From Bacteroidota bacterium (GTDB lineage: Bacteria > Bacteroidota > Bacteroidia > Cytophagales > Amoebophilaceae): 33,535 nucleotides of DNA. The notes below the pieces were generated by a model that was given only the letters and a program-made list of their open reading frames with translations, was not told the DNA's origin and did not search any database. The translations under genes were made by a program, and so were the position numbers. The DNA lies in assembly GCA_024206165.1 (NCBI GenBank), contig JAAGZN010000749.1, positions 1-33,535 of the forward strand, given 5' to 3'. Below are positions 15,091 to 23,940 of the stretch, in pieces. Positions within the stretch are counted from its first letter, which is position 1. Each line of letters begins with the position of its first letter.

Positions 15091-17086
15091 TATGAAAATT
15101 AAAATTTTAACAAGAAAAAGCAAATTAGCACTTAATCAGGTCAAAGAAGTTACCAATAGTTTCCCTAAACTCCAGTATGAAATTATAGCTTTGGATAGTT
15201 TTGGGGATAAAAATAAAAATATCTCATTGCTTATCAATAAGCAAGAAAATATTTTTACCAAAGAACTAGATGATGCACTTTTAAATGATGAGGCTGATAT
15301 TGCTATTCATTCTGCCAAAGATTTATCTTATCCCTTACCTCTAGGACTTGAAGTTATTGCTTTAACGAATAATTTTGATGATACAGACTCCTTAGTTAGC
15401 AAAAATAATTTTAAATTACATGATTTACCAAAGAATGTCTTAGTTGGAACAAGCTCAACTATCAGAAAAAAACAGCTTTTAGCCGTTAGGCCTGATATTA
15501 AAATAGTTAGTATTCGAGGGACGATAGAAGAACGAATAACCCTGCTTGAGAAGAATCAACTTGATGCCGTAATCATTGCAACATGTGCTCTTAAAAGATT
15601 AAACTTGTCATCTAAAATATCCGAAATTTTAAAGTTTACAACACACCATTTACAAGGACAATTGGCAATAGTTGCGAAATATGGAGAAAAAAACTTAACG
15701 GATATTTTTAAAGCTATCGATATTAGAGAAAAATATGGAACAGTTTATTTGGTTGGATTTGGTCCTGGAGAACCTGATCTTTTAACGATCAAAGCCGATA
15801 AGATTTTAGAAAGTATTGATGTGATTTTATATGATAACTTAGTTTCATTGAATAGTTTGCATAAATATAAAGTAGAAAAAATATATGTGGGGAAAAAAAG
15901 AAATAACCATGTCATGGATCAGGACTCAATTAATAACCTTATGTATCGCTTAGCCAGGGAGGGGAAAAATGTTGCCAGAGTCAAAGGGGGGGACCCCTTT
16001 ATTTTTGGTAGGGGTGGCGAAGAATTAACTTATTTAAAAAAGCGCTTAATAAATGTTGAAATAATTCCTGGAATAACAAGTGCTGCATGTGCTGCTGCTT
16101 ATACAGAAACGCCTTTAACACAGCGAAATGTTGCAGGCTCCGTTGCCTTTTGTACAGGACATCCTATTGAAAAAATAACGATTCCAGATGCAGATGTTCT
16201 TGTTTATTATATGGGCGCAGCTAATATTAAAATAATTATAGAAAAAATGCTTTTAAAGGGTTGGAATCCCCATACAGCCGTATCTATCATAACTGATGTA
16301 TCTAAATATAACCAAAAAATTAAAACTTCTACACTGACTCTCTTACTCAAAAGCAAAGAAAAAGTAGTATCTCCCTCAGTGATTATTATTGGAAAGACTG
16401 TGCACACTAATAATGATTTAACTTGGTTTTCTCAAAAGAAAAAAATTCTTTATACAGGAATAGATCCTACGAACTTTAGCTCTTTAGGCTATATAGTGCA
16501 TCAACCTTTGATTGAGATTCTTCCATTAACTTCTTATACTTTAGTGGATCAAACTCTTAGGGAAATTAAAAATCATGATTGGATAATATTTACAAGTAAA
16601 CATACTGTCTATTATTTTTTTAAACGACTGAAAGAACTTGGCCAAGATACAAGATCTTTAACTGATTTAAACATTGCTTCTATTGGTAAAATGACTTCAA
16701 AAGAATTAGCTAAAAATGGTCTTCTTTCTAATCTTCAACCAAAAGAGGAATCTTCTTTTGGTCTTTTAAAAATTTTTTCAGAACAAAAAAAAAGAATTTT
16801 AATTCCTCGTTCAAATAAAGCTTTAAATATTTTACCTCAAGGTTTAGAAAGTCTTAATAATATAGTTACAGCATTCCCTATATATGAAAATAAAATGCCT
16901 AAGACTATCGAAAAGATAGATCTTTTATTTATTGATACTCTTGTTTTTACTTCGCCATCATGCGTCATAAATTTCAAGATAATTTATGGAAAAATTCCTG
17001 CGAGCATTGAAGTGTATGCAATAGGGGATGTCACAAAAAATACAGTAGAAATGGAATTTAAAAATGCAAAGATTAAGACGCTTTAG
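15080..17086 (+). CDS. HemC-CobA-HemD fusion: truncated hydroxymethylbilane synthase, uroporphyrinogen-III methyltransferase and synthase
   Basis: Three-part tetrapyrrole enzyme. Residues 1-217 are HemC: HSAKDLSYPLP (77-87) with catalytic Asp81, GTSSTIRKKQL (123-133) and RGTIEER. This part stops after HHLQGQLAIVAK, so domain 3, which holds the conserved Cys carrying the dipyrromethane cofactor, is missing; the only Cys in the HemC part is Cys169. Residues 218 to about 455 are a complete CobA/SUMT: GFGPGEPDLLTIKA, VKGGDPFIFGRGGEE, IPGITSA and TPLTQR. Residues from about 462 to 668 resemble uroporphyrinogen-III synthase (HemD), weakly conserved as usual, with IFTSKHTVYYFF and FTSPSCVINF. CobA-HemD fusions are common; a fused, shortened HemC is unusual. 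The gene overlaps hemA and hemB. Confidence 0.87.
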   Translation: MKHNMKIKILTRKSKLALNQVKEVTNSFPKLQYEIIALDSFGDKNKNISLLINKQENIFTKELDDALLNDEADIAIHSAKDLSYPLPLGLEVIALTNNFDDTDSLVSKNNFKLHDLPKNVLVGTSSTIRKKQLLAVRPDIKIVSIRGTIEERITLLEKNQLDAVIIATCALKRLNLSSKISEILKFTTHHLQGQLAIVAKYGEKNLTDIFKAIDIREKYGTVYLVGFGPGEPDLLTIKADKILESIDVILYDNLVSLNSLHKYKVEKIYVGKKRNNHVMDQDSINNLMYRLAREGKNVARVKGGDPFIFGRGGEELTYLKKRLINVEIIPGITSAACAAAYTETPLTQRNVAGSVAFCTGHPIEKITIPDADVLVYYMGAANIKIIIEKMLLKGWNPHTAVSIITDVSKYNQKIKTSTLTLLLKSKEKVVSPSVIIIGKTVHTNNDLTWFSQKKKILYTGIDPTNFSSLGYIVHQPLIEILPLTSYTLVDQTLREIKNHDWIIFTSKHTVYYFFKRLKELGQDTRSLTDLNIASIGKMTSKELAKNGLLSNLQPKEESSFGLLKIFSEQKKRILIPRSNKALNILPQGLESLNNIVTAFPIYENKMPKTIEKIDLLFIDTLVFTSPSCVINFKIIYGKIPASIEVYAIGDVTKNTVEMEFKNAKIKTL

Positions 17087-18032
17087 AAAAAACAAGAAAA
17101 TAAGAAATAAATATGCTGAAGTACAGTTAGCAGCAGAAGACTTTATCCACCCATATTTTGTGGTAGCAGGGTCTAATATAAAAAAAGAAATCGCGTCCTT
17201 ACAAGGAGTTTATCATTTATCTATAGATAAACTTTTACTAGATATTGAAGAATCCATTGCCTTAGGCTTAAATAAAATAATTTTATTTGGAGTCATCAAC
17301 AATGATTTAAAGGATAATCTTGGATCAAAGGCTTATGAGAATGCTAATTTAGTCGCCGTAGCAATTAAAAAAATTAAAGAAAAATATCCGCAGCTTATAG
17401 TTATTGCAGATGTTTGTTTATGCGGATATACAGATCATGGACATTGTGGAATATTAAATGGCCATGATGTGGACAATGACGCAACACTCCCATTTTTAGC
17501 AAAAATAGCCTTGAGCTATGCACATGCTGGTGCAGACTTTGTCGCCCCATCTGCTATGATGGATGGACAGGTTGAGATAATACGAAAGGTATTGAATAAA
17601 AAAAATTTAACAAACATTAAAATTCTTGCCTATGCGGCGAAGTATTCATCTAGTTTTTATGGTCCATTTAGGGGAGCTGTTAATTGCTCTATTGCCAATG
17701 GTGACCGAAGTACTTACCAGATGGATTATCGAACACAAGAACAAGCTTTAATGGAAGTGGACGCAGACATTAAAGAAGGCTGTGATTGGGTTATGGTCAA
17801 ACCTGCCCATACTTATTTAGATATAATTCATAAAATAAAGCTAGCATATCCTGAGGAAATCTTAGTCGGCTATCAAGTTTCTGGTGAGTATATGATGATA
17901 AAAGTTACAGCGGAAAGAGGCTTTTTTGATGAGCAAGAAGCAATGCTGGAAGCTTTGACGGCTATTAAACGCTCAGGGGCAAACTATATTATTTCTTATT
18001 ACGCAAAAGACTATTTAAAAATGCTAAGATAA
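17064..18032 (+). CDS. hemB: Delta-aminolevulinic acid dehydratase (porphobilinogen synthase)
   Basis: Condenses two 5-aminolevulinate molecules into porphobilinogen. The zinc-binding DVCLCGYTDHGHCG has Cys118, Cys120 and Cys128, so it is the Zn-dependent type. The two active-site lysines are Lys193 in YAAKYSS and Lys246 in MVKPAH. Other family marks are APSAMMDGQV, YGPFRGA and VSGEYMMIK. It has 322 residues, a normal length. The start overlaps the end of the preceding fusion gene by 23 bases, indicating co-translation within the cluster. Confidence 0.95.
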   Translation: MQRLRRFRKNKKIRNKYAEVQLAAEDFIHPYFVVAGSNIKKEIASLQGVYHLSIDKLLLDIEESIALGLNKIILFGVINNDLKDNLGSKAYENANLVAVAIKKIKEKYPQLIVIADVCLCGYTDHGHCGILNGHDVDNDATLPFLAKIALSYAHAGADFVAPSAMMDGQVEIIRKVLNKKNLTNIKILAYAAKYSSSFYGPFRGAVNCSIANGDRSTYQMDYRTQEQALMEVDADIKEGCDWVMVKPAHTYLDIIHKIKLAYPEEILVGYQVSGEYMMIKVTAERGFFDEQEAMLEALTAIKRSGANYIISYYAKDYLKMLR

Positions 18033-18155
18033 TTTATTAAATTTAATAATGTTTATAGAGATTTTAATTTGCTACTATCTTATAATATTCTGGATTTTTT
18101 TTATTGCTTTAATATAATTATTATGAGATAAAAAATACTAAAAAAGAAGAATATT

Positions 18156-19436
18156 ATGAATTTTAATAACTCAATTAAAGAATTTAAAAAAGCCAAACTA
18201 TTTATGCCAGGGGGCGTCAATAGCCCTGTTAGATCATTCAAAGATCTAGGAGAACAGCCTATTTTTGTTGAAAAAGGCAAAGGACCCCAAATATTTGATC
18301 TTGACTCTAATAAATACCTAGATTTTTGTTTATCATGGGGTGCTTTAGTTCTGGGCCACACATATCCAGCTGTAGTAAAAGCAGTGACTGCAGCGATAAA
18401 AAAAGGAACAAGTTTTGGTACAGCTACTAAATTGGAAACAAAATTAGCCGAGTTGATAATTACTTCAATGCCGTCTATTGAACAGCTTAGATTTGTTAAT
18501 TCAGGGACAGAAGCTGTTATGAGTGCGATTAGACTTGCAAGGGGATATACTAAAAAAGATATTATCATCAAGTTTGATGGTTGCTATCATGGTCACTCTG
18601 ATTTTTTATTAGTAAAAGCAGGCTCAGGTGCCACTAATTTAGTTTGCTCTTCCTCTCAAGGTATTCCTAAGAGTGTCATAGAAAATACAGTGAGCATTCC
18701 TTTTAATGATCAATATGCTCTCTCTGATGTTTGCCAAAAATATAAAGGGAGAATCGCAGCAATCATTGTAGAGCCAGTCCCTGCAAATATGGGCGTTATT
18801 CTACCTAAAGAAAGTTTTTTGAAGTTTTTGCGTGATATAACAAAAAATAATAATATTCTTTTAATATTTGATGAAGTCATTACGGGTTTTAGATTAGGGG
18901 TTTCTGGTGCACAGGGTTGGTTTAAAGTCGAACCTGATATTACTTGCCTTGGAAAAATTATTGGTGGAGGGTTTCCTGTTGGGGCATATGGTGCAAGGAA
19001 AAAAATAATGTCTCAAATTTCACCGATAGGAGATGTTTATCAGGCGGGAACATTATCAGGTAATCCTATTGCAATGACTGCAGGAATTTTTACTTTAGAA
19101 ATTTTGAGGCAAGAAAATTTTTACCAAAAATTAAATGCAAAAGGTAAAATATTAGAAAATATCTTAAAAAAATTATGCCATACTAAAAAAAATATACAAT
19201 TAAACTGCATTGGCTCAATGTTTACTATTTTTTTTAATGATACTGAGGTTGAAAATTTTGAAGATGCAAAAAACTCTAATTTAAAGGCATTCAAAATATT
19301 TTATAATACATTATTAAGAGAAGAAATTTACTTTTCGCCTTCCCAGTTTGAGACAAATTTTTTATCGAGTAAACATACAAAAAAAAATTTACTCAAAACA
19401 GCTCTAATAATTGAACAGTTTATTAAATCATTATAA
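18156..19436 (+). CDS. hemL: Glutamate-1-semialdehyde 2,1-aminomutase
   Basis: PLP enzyme converting glutamate-1-semialdehyde to 5-aminolevulinate, completing the C5 route with HemA. Motifs are MPGGVNSPVRSF (17-28), NSGTEAVMSAIRLARG, GCYHGHSD, FDEVITGFR (238-246) and the PLP lysine in CLGKIIGGGFPVGAYG (Lys267). The 426-residue length is typical. A 123-base gap separates it from hemB; two TATAAT-like hexamers lie in it (18081-18086 and 18113-18118) without a clear -35, so an extra promoter is possible but unproven. Confidence 0.95.
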   Translation: MNFNNSIKEFKKAKLFMPGGVNSPVRSFKDLGEQPIFVEKGKGPQIFDLDSNKYLDFCLSWGALVLGHTYPAVVKAVTAAIKKGTSFGTATKLETKLAELIITSMPSIEQLRFVNSGTEAVMSAIRLARGYTKKDIIIKFDGCYHGHSDFLLVKAGSGATNLVCSSSQGIPKSVIENTVSIPFNDQYALSDVCQKYKGRIAAIIVEPVPANMGVILPKESFLKFLRDITKNNNILLIFDEVITGFRLGVSGAQGWFKVEPDITCLGKIIGGGFPVGAYGARKKIMSQISPIGDVYQAGTLSGNPIAMTAGIFTLEILRQENFYQKLNAKGKILENILKKLCHTKKNIQLNCIGSMFTIFFNDTEVENFEDAKNSNLKAFKIFYNTLLREEIYFSPSQFETNFLSSKHTKKNLLKTALIIEQFIKSL

Positions 19437-19542
19437 ATTTATTATGTTTTTTCTATTTCTTCTAAATAAAATATCTATTCTTACTTTTACTCTTGATCTA
19501 TTTTTTTATTTTAATAATAGAGTTTTTAAAAGCCAAAGTTAA

Positions 19543-19551
19543 TGCTATAAT
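19543..19551 (+). promoter_or_regulatory. Extended -10 promoter before tatD
   Basis: TGCTATAAT is a full extended -10 element (TGnTATAAT), 42 bases upstream of the tatD start codon. The -35 region at a 17-base spacing (TTTTTA) is poor, as is common for extended -10 promoters. It lies in the 157-base gap after hemL, which is otherwise T-rich and has no clear terminator hairpin. Confidence 0.5.
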
Positions 19552-19593
19552 TATAAATTTTAAAATATTATCTTTATTTAAAAGGGTATCTTA

Positions 19594-20355
19594 ATGATTA
19601 TTGAAACACATGCGCATCTTTTGATGAGTAAATTTGATGAAGACCGTGATACTGTTATCAACCGAGCTTTTTCTGCGGGAATTAATAAAATTATTGAAGT
19701 TAGTTATGACGAATATTCCTCTGAAAAAGCGACAATTTTTTCAGCACAATATGACAATATTTTTGCTTCGATTGGTGTGCACCCACATGATGCATTAAAT
19801 TTTACAGAACACACTTTAACAAAATTTCAAAAGCTTGCAAAAAATAAAACCGTCGTGGCTATTGGTGAGATTGGTCTTGATTATTATCGGAATCTTTCAC
19901 CCAAAAAAAATCAGTTAAAAGTTTTTCAAAAACAATTAGATTTAGCACAAAAACTTGATTTGCCTGTAATCATTCATTGCCGAGATGCACATGAAGACAT
20001 GCAAGCTGTATTAAAAAAATATTCCTGTCAATTTCGAGGAGTTATCCATTCATATTCAGGTGATTTAAACGATGCTAATTTTTATATATCACGGGGGTTT
20101 TTATTAGGTATTGGTGGACCTCTTACATATAAAAATAACCACCGTCTAAAAGAAGTAGTCAAGGAAATTGATTTAAAAAAAATTATTTTAGAAACAGACG
20201 CCCCCTATTTACCTCCTGTCCCTCATAGAGGTAAACGGAATGAACCATCTTATTTACATTATGTAGTAGAAGAAATTAGTAATTTAAAAAATATCAATGC
20301 AAGTGAGGTTAAGAATATCACGACTTTTAATGCAGAAAAATTATTTTGGACCTGA
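19594..20355 (+). CDS. tatD: TatD-family metal-dependent hydrolase (DNase)
   Basis: TIM-barrel metal-dependent nuclease of the TatD/YcfH family. Metal ligands are visible in ETHAHL (His6, His8), AIGEIGLDYY, VIIHCRDA, VIHSYSG and LETDAPYLPP. The IGVHPHDA and PVPHRGKRNEP segments are also diagnostic. It has 253 residues, as expected. It probably acts in the cytoplasm on DNA ends or fragments; the exact role of such genes is often unclear. An AAGGG ribosome binding site and an extended -10 promoter precede it, so it starts a new unit. Confidence 0.93.
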   Translation: MIIETHAHLLMSKFDEDRDTVINRAFSAGINKIIEVSYDEYSSEKATIFSAQYDNIFASIGVHPHDALNFTEHTLTKFQKLAKNKTVVAIGEIGLDYYRNLSPKKNQLKVFQKQLDLAQKLDLPVIIHCRDAHEDMQAVLKKYSCQFRGVIHSYSGDLNDANFYISRGFLLGIGGPLTYKNNHRLKEVVKEIDLKKIILETDAPYLPPVPHRGKRNEPSYLHYVVEEISNLKNINASEVKNITTFNAEKLFWT

Positions 20356-20423
20356 AATAATGATATATTATTATTTCTATTCCTAATATTTTTAACTTCT
20401 ATGACTAAAAAATTTATAAAAAT

Positions 20424-21434
20424 ATGTTAAATAATAAAAAAATAAAAATACTTATAATAGCAGATGACCTAACTGGTTGTGGTGATGTTGCAGCATGGGG
20501 GATAAAGTATAAACTTAATTTAATGATCCTAAACTCTTTTAATGATTTTTTTGATATCCATAATTTGGAATATCCTAAGCTAACAAAGGATATAGAAAAA
20601 CCAAGTTTTTGCTTTACTGGTATAATAATTAATACTCATTCACGCTTAGCTTCCCCAGCTGTAGCGTCAAAAAGAGTTAAAAAGGTTATAGCTTGGGCAG
20701 AATTACAAGATTTTAACTTTATTTTTAAAAAAATGGATTCAACATTAAAAGGGAACTGGGTAATTGAAAATGATATAATTATTAGAACTTTAAAGCTTAC
20801 AAACTTACCGATTGTTGCTACCTATCCAGAATATAAACGCTTCACTCGAAAGGGAGTACATTACCTTTATGGAAAAAAGTTAGCCCATATCCCCACAATG
20901 ATTCGAAAACAAAGTAAAGCTCCTAATAAAATGACTAGCTATGATTTAGTTGAAGATGTTCCTGAAGGGAAGGTTTACTGTGGGACATCTTGGTTTTTTG
21001 GTGAAATTTTAAAAAAGATCTTTCTTAAAAAAAAGATAGATCTTTCGCCTTCTCTTTTAAAGAAACATAAAATATATCAACAAATAATCATTATAGCCGG
21101 AAGTAGAACAAAAGTTACACGCAAACAAATTAGTCAAAAAAAATTAACTAATGTAAATATAATTAAATCTCCCGATAACTTTATTGATAACTATAATTTA
21201 AAAAACTTGACTAAACAACTCAAAAACTTTGATTTGGGCTTAGAGAATACCTTGCTTATCTGTTGTGGTGGCGAAACATCCATGGCCGTTTGCCAAGAAT
21301 TAAAAATAAAAACTTTAAAACCAAAAGAAAAAGTCGCTGAAGGTATTATTTTATGCAGAGTTAATGAATACTTAGACTTAATTCTTAAACCAGGGTCATT
21401 TGGCAATCAGGAGTTTTTAACTCAATATGGATAA
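20424..21434 (+). CDS. Four-carbon acid sugar kinase-like protein (DUF1537-type)
   Basis: Resembles the four-carbon acid sugar kinase family that phosphorylates threonate, erythronate and related acids. The N-terminal LIIADDLTGCGDVAAWG (9-25), the middle FKKMDSTLKGNWVIE and the C-terminal LLICCGGETSMAVCQEL followed by LKPGSFGNQEFL match the family pattern. At 336 residues it is shorter than the usual 400 or more. No usual partners (PdxA2-like dehydrogenase, aldolase) are near; it sits between tatD and a helicase and overlaps the latter by 8 bases. No clear ribosome binding site precedes the ATG. The true substrate is unknown. Confidence 0.7.
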   Translation: MLNNKKIKILIIADDLTGCGDVAAWGIKYKLNLMILNSFNDFFDIHNLEYPKLTKDIEKPSFCFTGIIINTHSRLASPAVASKRVKKVIAWAELQDFNFIFKKMDSTLKGNWVIENDIIIRTLKLTNLPIVATYPEYKRFTRKGVHYLYGKKLAHIPTMIRKQSKAPNKMTSYDLVEDVPEGKVYCGTSWFFGEILKKIFLKKKIDLSPSLLKKHKIYQQIIIIAGSRTKVTRKQISQKKLTNVNIIKSPDNFIDNYNLKNLTKQLKNFDLGLENTLLICCGGETSMAVCQELKIKTLKPKEKVAEGIILCRVNEYLDLILKPGSFGNQEFLTQYG

Positions 21435-23901
21435 TAATATAATTTTAAAAGGCGGTTTCAATACGGGAAAGACGAGAAAGCTTAATGAAACTTATCTTAC
21501 TCTAATTCAAAATAAATTTAACCCTCTTTATTTTACGAATAATCCTTCTTTAGTTTTAGAGAAAATTTTGCCACAAATTGATTCTTTTGAAGAGCTTTGG
21601 GTAAATAATTTTTCTTCTTTCGCAAAAAAAATTCTACGGAAATATTACTCTAAAAATTTTAAAGTTATTTCAGGTTTTGAACAAAAATTAATATTTGAAA
21701 AAATTTTACCAAACCTTGATATTGACCCTACTTTTAAAAAATATAAAAATTATCCTAATGCTGCTTTAGATTATATTGATCGCATGAAGCTTGAAAGTCA
21801 AACGGACCATCAAGTAAAAGCATATCAAAAAAAGTTGAATAAATGTAAATTTTTAGATTATAAAGACCTAATTACTAAGGCTACTGAAATCTTAATAGAA
21901 AAACCTGAGCGTATTATAAATTTTGATTATCTTATCATAGATGAATTAGAAGAGATTACTCATTTAGAATTAAAGTTACTTAATGCTCTTACTAATAAAC
22001 ATATTTATGCAGCTATTAATGAAAATGCTTCAATCTATGGTTTTAGAGGGGCTGATCCTGAAAGATTTGCAAATCAATTTATTATTAATAAAAAATTAAA
22101 GCCTCTAAATATGCCATCTAGAAGTTTTTCATTAACGCACCTAGATTCTGAATGTGTTGCTAAAATTTCTATTACTCAAAACTCCGATCATCTTCAGTCG
22201 CCCGAAATTCTAGCAAGGAATATTCATCAATTTTCACATGAATACGAAGAAGTGGAATGGATTACAAGAAAAATTCGTGAATTAATGTTAACGGGTAATT
22301 ATAAATTTTCTGATTTTGTCGTTTTGCGTCGGACCTTAAAAGAAAGTGCAAAGCTTTATCGTGAGATTTTTCAAAGACTTAGCTTGCCATTAAAAATTGA
22401 GGGAATGGGGGGCGTATTTGATAACCCAGAGGTCTTAGAGATTGTGAAAGAGATTAAGTATAATAAAAATTTAGCAGAATTGAAACAACCTATTATAACT
22501 TTCTTAGCTCCTAAAATTACCAAAAACTTAAAAGTGAATAAATTTATTGAAATGGTTAATGAATATGCGAAAATACGCGAAACTATTGATGGGGCAATTC
22601 TAACTGTTAACTTATTCAAAACATATTTAGATGAGTTTTGGCAGGCTTATACATTTGAAACAAGTTTATCTGATAAAAATACAAACTCTGTAGAGGTTAG
22701 TACTATTCAGAAGTTCAAAGGCAAGCATAAAAAAGTTGTTTTTCTCGCAGGGATGGATGAAGGAATTTTGCCGAAAGAATATGCGACTGTTAAAAATCGA
22801 TTTTTTCCAGATAAAAAAGTAGATTTTAATAAATTTCTACAATCAGAAAGAAATATTTTTAATTTAGCTATTTCTAGATCTAAAGAAGAAATATTTATCA
22901 CTTCCTCAGGGGAAGCCATCTCACATTTTTTAGATACTTACTATAAAAGTTCGACATCGGATCTTATCACTTCATCTCTAGATCGGTCTGGATCTCTGTT
23001 TTTGCAAACAAAAATCGACCAAGAATTACATGATATTTTTTATAAGATAAAAACATTTAAATTTGAAAGTAGCAATAAAGAAAAATTCTATATCGAAAAA
23101 TTACAAAAATTATTAAAAAATTTTTATTACTCAGCTTCGAGTGTCAAGGACTATAAACATTGTAACATATTATTTTTGTTAAGTAGATTGACAAGAATTT
23201 CTATTCAAACAGAAAGAATAGCTCTTGATTTTGGGAATATCTGTCATAAAATTTTAGAAAAATTTCATCAAAAAATATCCGATTTCACAGAAGTTAATGC
23301 CCCCATTTCAAGAACTTATTTAAAAGAGTTAATTGATATAATGTTTGAAAAAAATAAAGAAAAATTTCAAGGTTATGCAGAACTTCGTTGGTATCAAGAG
23401 CGTGCAAATAAGTTTTTATTCGATTATTTAGCCGAATTAAGCGAGGATGCTGATTTTAAACAGATCTTAAAACTTGAAAAAAAATTTATCCGGACAATAA
23501 ATAATATTAATTTAGTAGGGAGAATCGATCGAATTGATGCAATTTTTAAAAATCAAATTGAAATTATTGATTATAAAACAGGCAAACATCAAATGACAGG
23601 AAAAGATGCAATAAAACAAAAAATTGAAGATGAAAAAGAATTCCAAATGCTTTTTTATTATCTTTTAACACAAGAAGTTTATCAGGAAAAATTAGCTAAA
23701 CTTTCATATATCTGGCTTGAAAAAGAAACGCGTGGAGGTAAAAAAGCCAGCCTAGCTAATATTGATATCAATTTTATGAAACAAGCAGAAATAAACTTAA
23801 TAGAGTTTATCAAAAAAATTCAAATAGATGATTTTAAGGTAAAAAAACAAGCAACAAAAACAGCCTGTCGTAATTGTCGTTTTAATTTTATTTGTCGTTG
23901 A
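21427..23901 (+). CDS. UvrD/AddB-like helicase fused to an Fe-S PD-(D/E)XK nuclease
   Basis: Large 824-residue DNA repair protein. The N-terminal part is an SF1 helicase: Walker A GGFNTGKT (9-16), Walker B LIIDELEE (169-176), YGFRGADPERF, STIQKFKGKHKKVVFLAGMDEG and the arginine motif NLAISRSKEEIFI. The C-terminal part is a RecB-type nuclease with SASSVKDYKHC (Cys near 579), FGNICHKILEKFH, GRIDRID and IIDYKTGKHQ (714-723), closed by CRNCRFNFIC (near 814-823). The first Cys plus this C-x2-C-x5-C form the four-cysteine Fe-S staple of AddB and Cas4-type nucleases. It probably processes DNA ends in recombination repair. No addA-like partner is adjacent. Confidence 0.82.
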   Translation: MDNNIILKGGFNTGKTRKLNETYLTLIQNKFNPLYFTNNPSLVLEKILPQIDSFEELWVNNFSSFAKKILRKYYSKNFKVISGFEQKLIFEKILPNLDIDPTFKKYKNYPNAALDYIDRMKLESQTDHQVKAYQKKLNKCKFLDYKDLITKATEILIEKPERIINFDYLIIDELEEITHLELKLLNALTNKHIYAAINENASIYGFRGADPERFANQFIINKKLKPLNMPSRSFSLTHLDSECVAKISITQNSDHLQSPEILARNIHQFSHEYEEVEWITRKIRELMLTGNYKFSDFVVLRRTLKESAKLYREIFQRLSLPLKIEGMGGVFDNPEVLEIVKEIKYNKNLAELKQPIITFLAPKITKNLKVNKFIEMVNEYAKIRETIDGAILTVNLFKTYLDEFWQAYTFETSLSDKNTNSVEVSTIQKFKGKHKKVVFLAGMDEGILPKEYATVKNRFFPDKKVDFNKFLQSERNIFNLAISRSKEEIFITSSGEAISHFLDTYYKSSTSDLITSSLDRSGSLFLQTKIDQELHDIFYKIKTFKFESSNKEKFYIEKLQKLLKNFYYSASSVKDYKHCNILFLLSRLTRISIQTERIALDFGNICHKILEKFHQKISDFTEVNAPISRTYLKELIDIMFEKNKEKFQGYAELRWYQERANKFLFDYLAELSEDADFKQILKLEKKFIRTINNINLVGRIDRIDAIFKNQIEIIDYKTGKHQMTGKDAIKQKIEDEKEFQMLFYYLLTQEVYQEKLAKLSYIWLEKETRGGKKASLANIDINFMKQAEINLIEFIKKIQIDDFKVKKQATKTACRNCRFNFICR

Positions 23902-23940
23902 TAAAATTATGCTTTTATCAAATAAGTAAAGGAATTACTC

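Noticed and set aside
16738-16762. 9-bp hairpin ACCAAAAGA/TCTTTTGGT in the HemD part of the fusion
   Set aside because: Short, within coding sequence, and expected by chance in AT-rich DNA.
18101-18571. Minus-strand frame of 156 codons over the hemL start
   Set aside because: It is antisense to conserved hemL codons and shows no family features.
21014-21045. Inverted repeat with 13-base arms (one mismatch) inside the sugar-kinase-like gene
   Set aside because: It lies in a Lys/Leu/Phe-rich coding segment made of A and T runs, where such pairing arises easily; no T-run or gene boundary follows.
23895-23919. Terminator after the helicase gene (GATAAAA/TTTTATC)
   Set aside because: A 7-bp all-but-AT stem that includes the stop codon, without a T-run; too weak to call.
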